Below, piece by piece: positions 1 through 6,711 of a stretch of DNA of 8,499 bases. The notes under the pieces are model-generated. The model saw nothing but the letters and a program-made list of their open reading frames with translations. It did no database searches and was not told the DNA's origin. The translations under genes and the position numbers were made by a program. Position 1 is the stretch's first letter, and each line of letters opens with the position of its first letter. The DNA is from an uncultured Sphingomonas sp. (GTDB taxonomy: Bacteria; Pseudomonadota; Alphaproteobacteria; Sphingomonadales; Sphingomonadaceae), in contig CAMPIY010000069.1 in assembly GCA_946886645.1 (NCBI GenBank), positions 1 to 8,499 on the forward strand, given 5' to 3'.

Positions 1-9
1 GGCCCGATT

Positions 10-1788
10 TCATTTTTGGGATGAAGCGGCATCTCTTACGCGTCTCCGGCCCAGACTCGGTTCCACGTCCAGTTCGCCGGCCTGCATGATCTCGGAGCGC
101 AATTCGCTCCGCTTTTCGTGGATCGACGCGATGACCGGCCCCATGGCGACGCCGATGTCGACCAATACGGCCTCGCTGAGCTGGAGCGAGGCTTCCAGAG
201 CTTCGGGCACCGCGTCGGTCACGCCCGCCCGATAGAGGGCTCCCGCATGGTGGCTGTCCCTGGCGCGAGCGATAATCGGTAGGCCCGGGTGCTCGGCACG
301 CAACCGCTTGGCGATGCGCGCGGTCAGCACGGGATCGTCCATCGTGAGGACGACCGCCTTGGCATTGTTCAAACCCAGTTTCTCGACGAGTTCACGTCGT
401 GAAACGTCCCCATAGATGACGGAATAGCCCGCGTCCCGCGCATCCATGAAACCGTCTATGTCGCTGTCGATCGCAAGATAGAGCTGGTCATGCTCGGCCA
501 GCATGTCGGCAACCATGCGTCCGACGCGGCCGAAGCCGAAGATGACCGTCCTGCCATGGATCTCGCGCGCCGGTTCTGCCGCTATGACAGCGCGATCGAC
601 GCGCCTTGCAGCAAGGCTGCCAAGGCTTGCGAGCAGAGGCGTGACGGTGAGGCCGATCGCGGTGGCGGCGGACCAGAAGGCGACGGTCTCACCACTCAGC
701 ACGCCCGCCGCGCCCGCGGCGCCCAGGACGATCAAGGTGGTTTCGGACGGGCTGGCCATGAGCAGGCCGGTTTCGGCCGCCACGCCGCGCCGGGCGCCGG
801 CCATGCGCAGCAGCCCGCCCGTCACGATCGCTTTTACAAGGATGACAGCGGCGAGCGCGCCCAGGAGCGACGGCCAGTTTTCAATCAGCCTGGCAACATC
901 GATCCGCATTCCAACCGTGATCAGGAATACACCCAGCGCCAGGCCCTTGAACGGCTCGGTCACGACCTCGACTTCGCTTCGATAATCGGTCTCCGCGATG
1001 ACCAGGCCGGCGACCAGCGCGCCGAGGATTGGCGACAGGCCGGCCGAAGCGGTCAATGTCGCGGCCAGGATCACCACCAGCAGGGAGATCGCCAGGAAAA
1101 GCTCCGGCTTTTTCGACCGGGCAGCCTGGGCGAACAGGGCAGGCAACAGGAATCGTCCCGCCAGCAGGATTGCGACGATGACCAGCGTGCCTTCGATTGC
1201 GATGCTTCCAAGGCTGGCGGCCTCGACCGCCGCGGCGCCGCCGGCGGCGCTGACGAGGAACAGGATCGGCACCAGCGCAAGATCCTCGAACAGCAGCATC
1301 GCGAGCGCCGCGCGTCCGACCGCGCCTTGCGTGCCGCAAAGTGGAAGCACCAGCGCGGTCGAGGACATTGCAAGGGCCAGCGCTAGCAGGAAGGCGCTCT
1401 GAGGCTGCCAACCGCCAAGCCATAGAAAGCTGCCGACGAGCGCGGCCGTGACCAGCATTTCCAGGGCGCCGATCCCGAACACCATCCTGCGCATGGCGAT
1501 GACACGGCGAAAGCTCAGCTCCAGGCCGATGGAAAAGAGGAGCAGGACGATCCCCAGTTCGGCGAAGGGCTCGATCGCCTCGGTGTCGGTGATGCTGAAC
1601 GACTGAAGCCAGGAATAGCGGTCCGACAGCGCGCCGAGGCCGAAGGGCCCTGCGACGATCCCGACCAGGATGAATCCGATCACTGGATTGATCTTGAAGC
1701 GGGCGAAGGTCGGGATGACGATTCCGGCCGCGCCCAGGATCACCAACGCATCGGCCAGGGCCGGACTTACTGTGATTTCGCTCGCCAT
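10..1788 (-). CDS. CPA2-family cation:proton antiporter (KefB/KefC-like) with C-terminal TrkA-N domain
   Basis: Predicted inner-membrane monovalent cation/H+ antiporter, probably K+ efflux, of 592 residues. Residues 1 to about 395 are a run of hydrophobic helices of the Na+/H+ exchanger fold. They include the family segment LGIVLLLFSIGLELS (about 78-92) and the acidic pair F-E168-D169 in the helix expected to carry the ion-binding aspartate. Residues about 412-530 form a nucleotide-binding TrkA-N domain with GFGRVG at 418-423 and a following acidic strand end (AIDSDID). I chose the ATG at 1786-1788 because the protein then begins MASEITVSPALADAL just before the first helix, with an AAAAGG Shine-Dalgarno run just upstream. 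The longer frame reaching 1920 would add 44 non-conserved residues and run into the divergent gene. KefB and KefC carry Q-D at the acidic pair, here E-D, so glutathione gating as in those proteins is not assured. Cation specificity cannot be read from the sequence. Confidence 0.9.
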   Translation of the reverse strand: MASEITVSPALADALVILGAAGIVIPTFARFKINPVIGFILVGIVAGPFGLGALSDRYSWLQSFSITDTEAIEPFAELGIVLLLFSIGLELSFRRVIAMRRMVFGIGALEMLVTAALVGSFLWLGGWQPQSAFLLALALAMSSTALVLPLCGTQGAVGRAALAMLLFEDLALVPILFLVSAAGGAAAVEAASLGSIAIEGTLVIVAILLAGRFLLPALFAQAARSKKPELFLAISLLVVILAATLTASAGLSPILGALVAGLVIAETDYRSEVEVVTEPFKGLALGVFLITVGMRIDVARLIENWPSLLGALAAVILVKAIVTGGLLRMAGARRGVAAETGLLMASPSETTLIVLGAAGAAGVLSGETVAFWSAATAIGLTVTPLLASLGSLAARRVDRAVIAAEPAREIHGRTVIFGFGRVGRMVADMLAEHDQLYLAIDSDIDGFMDARDAGYSVIYGDVSRRELVEKLGLNNAKAVVLTMDDPVLTARIAKRLRAEHPGLPIIARARDSHHAGALYRAGVTDAVPEALEASLQLSEAVLVDIGVAMGPVIASIHEKRSELRSEIMQAGELDVEPSLGRRRVRDAASSQK

Positions 1789-1865
1789 GGCCTTTTCATT
1801 GCGGCTTTGATGGACGAAAGCCAGTCCGAAGCTTTGATTCCCGCCATCCGAGAGAAGGACTCCCT
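1789..1865. promoter_or_regulatory. Divergent intergenic region between two antiporter genes
   Basis: This 77-base spacer must hold both divergent promoters. It contains an inverted repeat GGCTTT (1803-1808) / AAAGCC (1817-1822) with an 8-base gap, and a direct repeat GCTTTGAT at 1804-1811 and 1831-1838. I could not find a convincing -35/-10 pair in either direction. The repeats could be an operator shared by both genes; that is inference. Confidence 0.35.
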
Positions 1866-1868
1866 TTG
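1854..1868 (+). promoter_or_regulatory. Shine-Dalgarno and TTG start of the ybaL-like gene
   Basis: GAAGGA at 1854-1859 lies 6 bases before a TTG at 1866-1868. The next in-frame ATG (1896-1898) has no comparable upstream purine run and would remove ten residues. Those ten residues ([10 protein letters not shown]) resemble the N terminus of E. coli YbaL as I remember it (MHHATPLIT), so UUG initiation is the better model. Confidence 0.7.
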
Positions 1869-3467
1869 CCTCACCTGACCCCCCTGATTGGAACGATGGT
1901 GGGAGGTCTTGTGGCGGCATTCCTGCTGGGGACGCTCGCGCATCGGTTCAGGCTGCCGCCGATCGTCGGCTATTTGCTCGCGGGGGTGATCGTCGGGCCA
2001 TTCACGCCCGGCTACGTCGCCGACCAGGAGATTGCGACCGAGCTTGCCGAGCTCGGCGTCATCCTGCTGATGTTCGGCGTCGGCCTGCATTTTTCCCTGC
2101 GTGATTTGCTATCCGTTCGAAAGATCGCGGTGCCGGGCGCCGTCGTGCAGATCGCGGTGGCGACTCTATTGGGGTGGCTGTTGGGAATGACGATGGGCTG
2201 GAGCCATGCCGCGGGCCTGGCCTTCGGCCTGGCGCTCTCGACGGCGTCAACGGTCGTCTTGCTTCGCGCCATCCAGGAACGCCGCCTGCTCGACACCGAA
2301 CGCGGCAAGATCGCCGTCGGATGGTTGATCGTCGAAGACGTGGCGATGGTATTGGCGATTGTTCTATTGCCGGTGCTCGCTGTCAGCTCCGGACCGTCGG
2401 AGCTGGCGGCGGCCGTTGGGATCACCGTCCTCAAGGTCGGGGCATTTGCCGCCGCCATGCTGATCGTCGGGCGGCGCGTCATTCCGTGGCTGTTGCACGC
2501 GGTCGCCCACACCGGCTCGCGAGAGCTCTTCCGGCTTGCCGTCCTTGCCATCGGGCTGGGCGTGGCACTGGGGGCGGCATTGCTGTTCGGGGTCAGCTTT
2601 GCCCTGGGAGCCTTCTTCGCCGGGATGATCCTCGCCGAATCCCCGTTCAGCCAGCGGGCGGGCGAAGAGACGCTTCCGTTGCGGGACGCTTTCGCGGTGT
2701 TGTTCTTCGTTGCGGTCGGGATGTTGTTCAATCCGGCGGTGGTGGTCGAGGCCCCGCTGCTGTTGCTCGCAACGGTTGCGATCATCGTGGTCGGCAAGTC
2801 GATCGCGGCTTATGCCATCGTCCGCGTATTCGGCCGTGACCATAGGGTTGCGGTCACGATCGCTGCCAGCCTGGCTCAGATCGGCGAATTCTCCTTCATC
2901 CTGGCATCGCTGGGCGGCACGCTGGGACTCATCGAACCGCTGGCCCGCGACCTGATCATTTCGGGCGCGATCATCTCGATCCTGCTCAATCCGCTGGCCT
3001 TCTCGTTGGCCGGACGACGCCTTGAGGCCGGCCAGCCAAGCCCCACGCGGAAGGCACGCGATGCGGCGGTCATCCTGGTGGGTCATGGCCGGGTAGGCAG
3101 CCGGGTTGCGTCCGAATTGGTCGAGGCGGGGCAACAACTGACCTTGATTGAATCGGAGAGTGATATCGCCTTACCCGACGAAGGGGACAAGCTCTCGATT
3201 GTCCGGGGCAATGCCGCCAGCCCGGCGATCCTCGCGGAAGCCAATGTCGCTGCCGCGCGAATGTTGATCGTGGCGATTCCCGAAACCTTCGAGGCCGGAC
3301 AAATCGTCGAGCAGGCGCGCGCGGCCAATCCCGGATTGACCATCGTCGCGCGCGCCCACAGCGACGCAGAGGTCGCCTATCTCACAAAACTGGGTGCCAA
3401 TCGGACGATCATGGGCGAGGAAGAAATCGCCCGCCGCATGAGCGTGCTGGCCCTTTCGGCGGCCTAG
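1866..3467 (+). CDS. ybaL: YbaL-like CPA2 cation:proton antiporter with TrkA-N domain
   Basis: Predicted inner-membrane cation/H+ antiporter of 533 residues, of the YbaL branch of the Kef family (E. coli YbaL is about 558). The N-terminal part is close to E. coli YbaL from memory: TPLI near the start, [16 protein letters not shown] at 34-49, [18 protein letters not shown] at 61-78 and [12 protein letters not shown] at 124-135. The helix with the conserved acidic pair reads [12 protein letters not shown] (E157-D158). [12 protein letters not shown] (335-346) is a further family signature. After about 12 membrane segments, a TrkA-N nucleotide-binding domain starts near 401 with GHGRVG at 406-411. 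The C terminus ends soon after this domain. The gene is divergent from another CPA2 antiporter and convergent with icd, overlapping its stop by four bases. The role is probably K+ or pH homeostasis; the transported ion and gating ligand are unknown. Confidence 0.92.
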   Translation: MPHLTPLIGTMVGGLVAAFLLGTLAHRFRLPPIVGYLLAGVIVGPFTPGYVADQEIATELAELGVILLMFGVGLHFSLRDLLSVRKIAVPGAVVQIAVATLLGWLLGMTMGWSHAAGLAFGLALSTASTVVLLRAIQERRLLDTERGKIAVGWLIVEDVAMVLAIVLLPVLAVSSGPSELAAAVGITVLKVGAFAAAMLIVGRRVIPWLLHAVAHTGSRELFRLAVLAIGLGVALGAALLFGVSFALGAFFAGMILAESPFSQRAGEETLPLRDAFAVLFFVAVGMLFNPAVVVEAPLLLLATVAIIVVGKSIAAYAIVRVFGRDHRVAVTIAASLAQIGEFSFILASLGGTLGLIEPLARDLIISGAIISILLNPLAFSLAGRRLEAGQPSPTRKARDAAVILVGHGRVGSRVASELVEAGQQLTLIESESDIALPDEGDKLSIVRGNAASPAILAEANVAAARMLIVAIPETFEAGQIVEQARAANPGLTIVARAHSDAEVAYLTKLGANRTIMGEEEIARRMSVLALSAA

Positions 3468-4702
3468 GCGCCGGCGCCCGCGACCTGTTCCGCCGCCATG
3501 GCGGTTTCCAGGTTCTCGCGGATTGCCTCGAAGAACTGCTCCGTGGTCATCCACGCCTGTTCCGGGCCTACGAGCAGCGCCAGGTCCTTGGTCATCTTGC
3601 CGCTTTCGACCGTTTCGATGCAGACCCGCTCGAGCGTTTCGGCGAACTTCACCACCTCCGGCGTGTCGTCGAGCTTGCCGCGGAAGCGAAGGCCCCCGGT
3701 CCAGGCGAAGATCGATGCGATCGGATTGGTCGAGGTCGCCTTGCCCTGCTGATGCTGGCGATAGTGGCGGGTGACGGTGCCGTGCGCCGCTTCGGCTTCG
3801 ACGGTCTTGCCGTCCGGCGTCATCAGCACGGAGGTCATGAGGCCGAGCGAGCCGAAGCCCTGCGCGACCTGGTCTGACTGGACATCGCCGTCGTAATTCT
3901 TGCAGGCCCAGATGAACTTGCCGCTCCACTTCAGCGCCGAAGCGACCATGTCGTCGATCAGGCGGTGCTGATATTCGATCCCGGTCTTCTCGAACGCCGT
4001 TTTGAACTCGGCGTCGTAGATCTCCTGGAAGATGTCCTTGAAGCGGCCGTCATAGGCCTTGAGGATGGTGTTCTTGGTGCTGAGGTACACCGGCCAGCCG
4101 CGCTGGAGGCCGTAATTGAGGCTGGCCCGGGCAAAGTCGCGGATCGACGCATCGAGGTTGTACATGCCCATGGCGACGCCCGCCTCGGGGAAATCGAACA
4201 CCTCATGTTCGATCACCTCACCGTCCTCGCCGACCCATTTGATGGTCAGCTTGCCCTTGCCCGGCACGCGGAAATCAGTCGCCTTGTACTGGTCGCCGAA
4301 AGCGTGACGGCCGACCACGATCGGATCGGTCCAGCCGGGGATCAACCTTGGCACATTCTGGATGACGATCGGCTCACGGAAGATGGTCCCGCCCAGGATG
4401 TTGCGGATGGTGCCGTTGGGCGACTTCCACATCTTCTTGAGGCCGAATTCCTCGACGCGTGCTTCGTCGGGGGTGATGGTGGCGCATTTGACGCCAACGC
4501 CATGCTTCTTGATCGCTTCGGCTGCGTCGATCGTGATCTGGTCGTCGGTCGCGTCGCGGCTTTCGATGCCCAGGTCATAATAGAGCAGGTCGACGTCGAG
4601 ATAGGGTTGGATCAGCCGTTCGCGGATCCATTGCCAGATGATGCGGGTCATCTCGTCGCCGTCGAGTTCGACGACCGGGTTCTTCACCTTGATCTTTGCC
4701 AT
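3464..4702 (-). CDS. icd: NADP-dependent isocitrate dehydrogenase (eukaryote-like dimeric type)
   Basis: Cytoplasmic TCA-cycle enzyme converting isocitrate and NADP+ to 2-oxoglutarate, CO2 and NADPH; 412 residues, matching the usual length of the dimeric family that includes human IDH1. The active-site residues are visible and nearly share human numbering: S94, N96 and R100 in SPNGTIRN, R109, R132 in GRHAF, Y139, K210 in STKNTILK, D250-D251 in LIDDMVAS, and D273 and D277 in [18 protein letters not shown] at about 304-313 is the cofactor-binding loop. The ATG at 4700-4702 ([18 protein letters not shown]) is chosen because family members start this way. An in-frame GTG five codons upstream (4715-4717) is possible, and the Shine-Dalgarno for the ATG is weak. 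It is a single-gene unit, divergent from psd, with a likely promoter at 4741-4769. All catalytic residues are intact. The last residues (AGAGA) are encoded by a 12-base palindrome, GGCGCCGGCGCC (3467-3478). Confidence 0.97.
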   Translation of the reverse strand: MAKIKVKNPVVELDGDEMTRIIWQWIRERLIQPYLDVDLLYYDLGIESRDATDDQITIDAAEAIKKHGVGVKCATITPDEARVEEFGLKKMWKSPNGTIRNILGGTIFREPIVIQNVPRLIPGWTDPIVVGRHAFGDQYKATDFRVPGKGKLTIKWVGEDGEVIEHEVFDFPEAGVAMGMYNLDASIRDFARASLNYGLQRGWPVYLSTKNTILKAYDGRFKDIFQEIYDAEFKTAFEKTGIEYQHRLIDDMVASALKWSGKFIWACKNYDGDVQSDQVAQGFGSLGLMTSVLMTPDGKTVEAEAAHGTVTRHYRQHQQGKATSTNPIASIFAWTGGLRFRGKLDDTPEVVKFAETLERVCIETVESGKMTKDLALLVGPEQAWMTTEQFFEAIRENLETAMAAEQVAGAGA

Positions 4703-4740
4703 GGCTCTTGCTTTCACGCGTCAATGAGGGGTCGGGCCGC

Positions 4741-4769
4741 GCCTTAGGCAAGCGGGCGGGGATAGGCAA
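4741..4769 (-). promoter_or_regulatory. Probable icd promoter
   Basis: Reading the minus strand, TTGCCT (4764-4769) is followed after exactly 17 bases by TAAGGC (4741-4746), which would place the start of transcription about 30 bases before the icd ATG. The -35 is good and the -10 is weak against the E. coli consensus. A similar TTG-N17-TARGG arrangement precedes rpsB in this window. TTGCCTA occurs twice here, once overlapping the -10, so a repeat-binding regulator is also possible. Confidence 0.4.
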
Positions 4770-4800
4770 CCGCGCGGATTGCGGGCCGTTGTTCTTGCTC

Positions 4801-4818
4801 CTAAGGACTTCGCCCATG
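4801..4818 (+). promoter_or_regulatory. Shine-Dalgarno and start codon of psd
   Basis: CTAAGGA (4801-4807) lies 8 bases before the ATG at 4816-4818. This fixes the start. The reading frame is open back to 4696, but that extension crosses the divergent spacer and reads through poorly protein-like sequence. Confidence 0.75.
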
Positions 4819-5547
4819 CCTGCCATCGACAAGCCCGACAGCCAGCTGACCGCGGTCAAATGGCGTTTCCCCTCGGTCCATCCCGAAGGACGAAAGTTCA
4901 CCCTGATCGCCGCCTTCCTGACGCTGATCGGATTTTCCTTCCTGCCCGACCTGTTCGGCTGGCTGCTGGTTGGCCTGACGGTCTGGGTGGCGGCCTTCTT
5001 CCGCGATCCCATCCGGACCACGCCGCAGGATCCCAACCTGATTATCGCCCCCGCCGACGGTTTGGTGACGATGATCACGCAGGTGTCTGCGCCGTTAGAG
5101 TTGGCGGGCGATGGAGGACTGACGGGCGAGTTTACCCGGGTTTCGATTTTCATGAGCGTGTTCGACGTTCATGTGAACCGGTCGCCCGTCGCCGGGACTG
5201 TCCGGCGCATCGCTTATGTTCCGGGCAAGTTCCTCAATGCCGATCTCGACAAGGCGAGCGAGGATAATGAGCGGCAGCATTTCCTGGTCGAGCGGGAAGA
5301 TGGCGTGAAGATCGGCTTCACCCAGATTGCCGGCCTGGTCGCGCGGCGCATCATGTCGTTCGTCAAGGAGGGTGATCCTGTCGCCGCTGGCGAGCGCATC
5401 GGCCTGATCCGCTTCGGCAGCCGTGTCGATGTCTATCTGCCCGCCGGCACAGGCGCGCAGGTCCTGTTGGGACAGCGGACGATTGCCGGTGAAACGGTGC
5501 TGGGTGCGCTCGGCGTCGATCCGCAGCGGCGCGGGCTCAGCCAGTGA
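4816..5547 (+). CDS. psd: Phosphatidylserine decarboxylase proenzyme (short bacterial/archaeal type)
   Basis: Pyruvoyl enzyme that decarboxylates phosphatidylserine to phosphatidylethanolamine at the inner membrane. It has 243 residues, in line with the short form of the family rather than the roughly 320-residue E. coli type. Two hydrophobic segments at about 28-47 and 48-62 anchor it. The known Asp-His-Ser catalytic residues are present: D81 in APADG, H119 in [10 protein letters not shown] and S202 in RFGSRVD. Family knowledge predicts self-cleavage between G201 and S202, giving a beta chain of 201 residues and an alpha chain of about 42 residues whose serine becomes the pyruvoyl group. The next gene makes the substrate, and its GTG start overlaps the psd stop (GTGA, 5544-5547), so the two are translationally coupled. 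The order psd then pssA places the second enzyme of the pathway first. Confidence 0.95.
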   Translation: MPAIDKPDSQLTAVKWRFPSVHPEGRKFTLIAAFLTLIGFSFLPDLFGWLLVGLTVWVAAFFRDPIRTTPQDPNLIIAPADGLVTMITQVSAPLELAGDGGLTGEFTRVSIFMSVFDVHVNRSPVAGTVRRIAYVPGKFLNADLDKASEDNERQHFLVEREDGVKIGFTQIAGLVARRIMSFVKEGDPVAAGERIGLIRFGSRVDVYLPAGTGAQVLLGQRTIAGETVLGALGVDPQRRGLSQ

Positions 5548-6338
5548 ATGATTTTCCCGAACGGCGCGGCATTCCGCTTCGCGCCTTTGTGCCCAATGCG
5601 ATTACGGCATTGGCGCTTTGCTTTGGTCTCACCGGCGTCCGCTTCGGGATTACCGGCGATTGGCCGCAGGCGCTGGCCTGCATCGTCGGCGCGGGTGTAC
5701 TCGATGGATTCGACGGACGCATCGCGCGGCTCCTGAAGGCCCAAAGCAAATTTGGAGCCGAGCTCGACAGCCTGTCCGACAATATCGCCTTCGGGACGGC
5801 GCCTGCGCTGATCGTGTTTCTGTGGTCGCTTCAAGAGGCTCCACGGTTCGGCTGGATCGCCGCCCTGGCGCTCGCAGTCTGCTGCGCGCTTCGATTGGCG
5901 CGGTTCAACGCGCGGATCGACGCGGACGAGCAGCCGCACAAGTCGGCCGGCTTTAACACCGGCGTTCCAGCGCCGGCGGGGGCAGGGCTGACCTTCGTTC
6001 CCATCTATCTGTGGCTGATCAGCGGGAACGAGCTCTTCCGTAACTGGACCCTCGTCATGCCCTGGACGCTGTTCATCGCGCTGCTGATGATTTCCAGCGT
6101 GCCGACCTATAGCTGGTCGTCGATCCGCATTCGCCAGGGCTGGCGCCTGTTCGCTCTGGTTGGCGTTGCCCTGCTTGGCGCCGCGCTGCTCAACGAGCCC
6201 TGGCTGACCTTGCTCGTCGTGTCGGCCATCTATCTGGCGCTGCTGCCCTTCAGCATGGCCAGCTATGCCAGGGTCAAGCAGCGGCGCGCAGCGCAGGCCG
6301 CGCCAGCGTCTGCCGCGGTGCCGGGAAGCGTCGGCTGA
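5544..6338 (+). CDS. pssA: CDP-diacylglycerol--serine O-phosphatidyltransferase (type II, membrane)
   Basis: Integral membrane enzyme that joins CDP-diacylglycerol and L-serine to give phosphatidylserine and CMP, feeding psd. Its 264 residues contain the complete CDP-alcohol phosphotransferase signature: D54-x2-D57-G58-x2-A61-R62-x8-G71-x3-D75-x3-D79. These aspartates bind the metal and nucleotide in the family. Around it are several hydrophobic segments, including about 17-32, 85-95, 150-175 and 205-235, as in the Bacillus/rhizobial type and unlike the peripheral E. coli enzyme. The start is a GTG at 5544-5546 overlapping the psd stop. The ATG at 5548 is in another frame and yields only a short reading frame. 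The Ala/Pro-rich C-terminal tail (about 248-264) is overlapped on the other strand by the 3' end of a small gene. A 5-bp dyad TCGGC/GCCGA (6331-6343) has the TGA stop in its loop, with no T-run after it, so I do not call a terminator. Confidence 0.95.
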   Translation: MNDFPERRGIPLRAFVPNAITALALCFGLTGVRFGITGDWPQALACIVGAGVLDGFDGRIARLLKAQSKFGAELDSLSDNIAFGTAPALIVFLWSLQEAPRFGWIAALALAVCCALRLARFNARIDADEQPHKSAGFNTGVPAPAGAGLTFVPIYLWLISGNELFRNWTLVMPWTLFIALLMISSVPTYSWSSIRIRQGWRLFALVGVALLGAALLNEPWLTLLVVSAIYLALLPFSMASYARVKQRRAAQAAPASAAVPGSVG

Positions 6339-6483
6339 GCCGAACCTCTACTGACGGGGGATTGGAGGCCAGAGACTGCCCGGCCAGCGCGGCGAGGATC
6401 TTTTCGCGATTTTGCCCGATCAGTTGGCGCAACAGGCTGCCCACATAGAAGAGAATGGCGAGGGTGACGGCGGTGGCGATCAT
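6274..6483 (-). CDS. Small single-span membrane protein, probably SOS (LexA) regulated
   Basis: A 69-residue protein beginning MIATAVTLAILFYVGSLL, a hydrophobic segment at about 1-18 long enough for one membrane span. It is followed by a polar stretch (RQLIGQNREKILAALAGQ, about 19-36) and a basic Arg/Pro/Ala tail to residue 69. Charge distribution suggests the tail stays in the cytoplasm. The start at 6481-6483 is supported by a GGGAAGGA Shine-Dalgarno 7 bases upstream and by a well-placed promoter with a LexA-type operator. The frame continues upstream to 6684, but that part lies beyond the predicted transcription start. The 3' 65 bases overlap pssA tail to tail. I do not recognise a named family. 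A LexA-controlled small membrane protein resembles in arrangement, not in visible sequence, the SOS division inhibitors SidA of Caulobacter and YneA of Bacillus, and the SOS toxin TisB. Function is inference only. Confidence 0.68.
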   Translation of the reverse strand: MIATAVTLAILFYVGSLLRQLIGQNREKILAALAGQSLASNPPSVEVRLSRRFPAPRQTLARPALRAAA

Positions 6484-6490
6484 CGGCTGT

Positions 6491-6498
6491 TCCTTCCC
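6491..6498 (-). promoter_or_regulatory. Strong Shine-Dalgarno of the small SOS-type gene
   Basis: The minus strand reads GGGAAGGA here, 7 bases before the ATG at 6481-6483. This decides the start against the longer reading frame. Confidence 0.7.
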
Positions 6499-6510
6499 TG
6501 AATTGCGCCA

Positions 6511-6539
6511 ATGTTCTCTAAATGTTCTTCCCGTGTCAA
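6511..6539 (-). promoter_or_regulatory. Promoter of the small membrane gene, overlapped by a LexA box
   Basis: On the minus strand a perfect -35 TTGACA (6534-6539) is followed after 17 bases by GAACAT (6511-6516) as -10. Predicted transcription starts near 6504, leaving a leader of about 21 bases that holds the Shine-Dalgarno. The LexA-type box at 6513-6527 covers the spacer and most of the -10, so a bound repressor would block polymerase. The -10 is poor against consensus, which is common when an operator is built into it. Confidence 0.6.
6513..6527. promoter_or_regulatory. LexA-type SOS box 1
   Basis: The plus strand reads GTTCTCTAAATGTTC, an exact GTTC-N7-GTTC (GAAC-N7-GAAC on the other strand). 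This direct repeat is the established LexA operator of Alphaproteobacteria, and the AT-rich spacer fits. It sits between -35 and -10 of the minus-strand promoter. Confidence 0.75.
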
Positions 6540-6547
6540 GTCCATCC

Positions 6548-6562
6548 GTTCCGGACATGTTC
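6548..6562. promoter_or_regulatory. LexA-type SOS box 2
   Basis: The plus strand reads GTTCCGGACATGTTC, a second exact GTTC-N7-GTTC, 35 bases from box 1. It lies 9 bases upstream of the -35 of the small gene and 27 bases upstream of the -35 proposed for rpsB. Its spacer is more GC-rich than in box 1, so it may be a weaker site. Confidence 0.6.
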
Positions 6563-6589
6563 TCGTTTGCGGTATCGGGGCGGAAGCGC

Positions 6590-6618
6590 TTGAAAAACAA
6601 CGCCTCATCGTTTAGGGG
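6590..6618 (+). promoter_or_regulatory. Probable rpsB-tsf promoter
   Basis: TTGAAA (6590-6595), a 17-base spacer and TAGGGG (6613-6618) are followed by a GC-rich discriminator (CCCGCGC). That discriminator is typical of promoters controlled by growth rate or ppGpp. The -10 is weak by E. coli standards, but the layout matches the proposed icd promoter. Transcription would start near 6625, about 87 bases before rpsB. Confidence 0.42.
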
Positions 6619-6633
6619 CCCGCGCATCCCACA

Positions 6634-6703
6634 GGTGGAACCACCATACCGGTGCCGACCGAACGGTCGGTGACACGGTTCCACCGAGGCTTAACCGGAG
6701 GAG
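6634..6703 (+). promoter_or_regulatory. Structured rpsB leader, candidate S2 autoregulatory element
   Basis: GGTGGAACC (6634-6642) is exactly complementary to GGTTCCACC (6677-6685), a 9-bp long-range stem. It encloses a hairpin of CCGACC (6655-6660) / GGTCGG (6665-6670) with a GAAC loop. Two competing folds exist: a local hairpin GGTG-GAAC-CACC (6635-6645 region), and CGGTT (6676-6680) with AACCG (6693-6697), the latter touching the Shine-Dalgarno GGAGGAG (6697-6703). In E. coli, S2 represses its own operon through the rpsB leader. A comparable role here is inferred. Confidence 0.5.
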
Positions 6704-6711
6704 ATATCCCT

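Noticed and set aside
490..1386. 298-codon open frame on the plus strand opposite the KefB/C-like gene
   Set aside because: The translation is low-complexity Arg/Gln/Asp/Gly-rich with no recognisable domain. It is the antisense shadow of a well-supported membrane protein gene in GC-rich DNA.
2364..3137. 257-codon open frame on the minus strand opposite the ybaL-like gene
   Set aside because: The translation is rich in Arg, Gln, Asp and Gly with no hydrophobic core; it is a reading-frame shadow.
3965..4747. 260-codon open frame on the plus strand opposite icd
   Set aside because: It lies opposite a complete icd with all active-site residues; its composition reflects the complementary codons.
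6331..6343. Terminator at the end of pssA
   Set aside because: The stem is only 5 bp with the stop codon in the loop, and no T-run follows.
6455..6673. 72-codon plus-strand open frame upstream of rpsB as target of the LexA boxes
   Set aside because: It has no Shine-Dalgarno, overlaps the start of the small minus-strand gene and both promoters, and its translation is not protein-like.
6484..6684. N-terminal extension of the small minus-strand gene to 136 residues
   Set aside because: The extension would place the start upstream of the predicted promoter, inside the rpsB leader, and ignores the strong Shine-Dalgarno before the ATG at 6481-6483.
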